Source: Deltaproteobacteria bacterium (GTDB taxonomy: Bacteria; Myxococcota; Myxococcia; SLRQ01). From it: a stretch of DNA of 7,585 nt. The notes below the pieces were generated by a model, which ran no database searches, had not been told where the DNA came from, and worked only from the letters and a program-made list of their open reading frames with translations. How positions within the stretch are numbered: the first letter of the stretch is position 1; each line of letters starts with the position of its first letter. This document shows positions 6,754-7,585 of this stretch, one piece after another. Where the stretch lies: positions 1-7,585 of the forward strand of contig SKWY01000324.1 in the NCBI GenBank assembly GCA_007128675.1, given 5' to 3'. The position numbers and the translations under genes are program-made.

Positions 6754-7585
6754 CTAACTGGCATTGGCCTTCGAGCGATACGCCAGAAAGAGCTGTAGCA
6801 TTCGTACGGCGAGATCCGAAGACCGAAAGACAGGCAGCCCCTTGTCCTCCATGAGCCTGGCCATCGGATCATAGAGATCGCCTGCATCCACTACGAAGAC
6901 CATCGGCTTCTTCGAGCCCAAGAATAGTCTCTCCAGGCGCGCCGGCAAGGCATCGGAGGCAGAAGCATCATCCCGTCCTCTGGGATCGGCGCCCGGGGGC
7001 AGAGTCTTCAATGCCACCGTCATCGGAACGGCCCCCACGACCACCGCATCGACAGTCTCATCCTCGAGGAAAGCTTCCACGCAAGCCTCGTAAGCTGCTT
7101 CAGCGGCCATCGGCGTCAAATCAAGGGGGTTTTGTACGTTGACGAGACGAGCAATCCCTTGTTTTTCGAGCACGTCACCTAGGGCCTTCTTTGTGGAGCC
7201 CTGGAGAGGTGCAAGCGTGAAGGTCTGCTCATCGATGTTGTCGGCCATTCCGACTGTCTCGTAACCCGCGTTGGAAACTAGGCCAAGGCGCGTGCCGCGG
7301 CACTCCTTCTCATTCAAGAGCCCGGCGAGTGTCAGAAGCACCGTGAACTCTTCGAAGGTGCGTGTCATGAGGGCGCCCGCATCCTCCAACACGGCGACCG
7401 CGGACGCGTAATCACCCGAGATCGACGCGGTATGAGAAGAAGTCGCGCTCCGGCCGGCTCCCGTTCGCCCAGCCTGATAGACGATGAAGTCCTTTCCCTC
7501 GCGGCGCCCCTTCTCTATCAGCCTGGCTAACCGAAGCCCGTCCATGGGGCGATAACCCTCTATGTAGACGCCCAGCACACGGACC
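6754..7585 (-). CDS. ADP/NDP-forming acyl-CoA synthetase, alpha-type (succinyl-CoA-ligase-like) C-terminal part, cut by right window edge
   Basis: The reading frame is open to the right edge. The codons before the GTG at 7578 continue a family-like strand (VRVLGVYIEGY), so this GTG is internal and the true start lies outside. About 277 codons are visible. Enzymes of this family interconvert acyl-CoA plus ADP and phosphate with free acid plus CoA and ATP, through a phosphohistidine. The segment VYQAGRTGAGRSATSSHT ends at the position of the alpha-subunit active His (codon 7434-7432); it is followed by ASISG where SHTGxxxG is usual. LGLVSNAGYETVGMAD marks the ligase-CoA flavodoxin-like domain, followed by NPLDLTP, and the C-terminus resembles the end of the alpha module (GLPVFRSSDLAVRMLQLFLAYR). 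No ATP-grasp module follows, so it must be upstream in the same protein or on a separate subunit. The substrate is unknown. It is tail to tail with smc, 31 bases apart. Confidence 0.82.
   Translation of the reverse strand, partial: VRVLGVYIEGYRPMDGLRLARLIEKGRREGKDFIVYQAGRTGAGRSATSSHTASISGDYASAVAVLEDAGALMTRTFEEFTVLLTLAGLLNEKECRGTRLGLVSNAGYETVGMADNIDEQTFTLAPLQGSTKKALGDVLEKQGIARLVNVQNPLDLTPMAAEAAYEACVEAFLEDETVDAVVVGAVPMTVALKTLPPGADPRGRDDASASDALPARLERLFLGSKKPMVFVVDAGDLYDPMARLMEDKGLPVFRSSDLAVRMLQLFLAYRSKANAS

Overview
The window is a chromosomal, high-GC stretch (about 60% by eye, not counted) from a bacterium. It holds five protein-coding genes, two of them cut by the window edges. The SMC protein has a GPNGCGKSN Walker A, and the YchF-type protein is the short variant with a GFPGSGKT P-loop. 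From memory of the families, both fit Deltaproteobacteria sensu lato / Myxococcota best. That placement is an inference and no alignment was run. I see no mobile element, CRISPR array, tRNA, rRNA or phage gene.

The left part (1-2897) is read entirely on the minus strand and looks like one operon. In transcription order it holds a NorM/DinF-type MATE efflux transporter, a YchF/OLA1-like P-loop NTPase with a C-terminal TGS domain (29 bases downstream, strong ribosome binding site, GTG start), and the N-terminal part of a DEDDh 3'-5' exonuclease that runs off the left edge. The exonuclease has no stop codon inside the window and is recognised by translating the minus strand from base 326.

Bases 2898-3122 (about 225 bases) separate the MATE gene from the divergent smc gene. 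This gap has no convincing gene. It carries a plausible sigma70-like promoter toward smc and two overlapping short inverted repeats.

The right part (3123-6722, plus strand) is a full-length smc gene of 1199 codons with every expected ATPase motif, two long coiled coils and a hinge. It meets, tail to tail with only 31 bases between, the C-terminal part of an ADP/NDP-forming acyl-CoA synthetase alpha-type protein on the minus strand, which runs off the right edge.

The genes do not form one obvious pathway: chromosome organisation (smc), transport (MATE), a ribosome/stress-linked NTPase, nucleic-acid trimming and acyl-CoA metabolism. I found no convincing undescribed system. The most interesting item is the YchF-like protein, which keeps the YchF C-terminus but departs from canonical YchF in its P-loop and switch I and may be a distinct paralogue.
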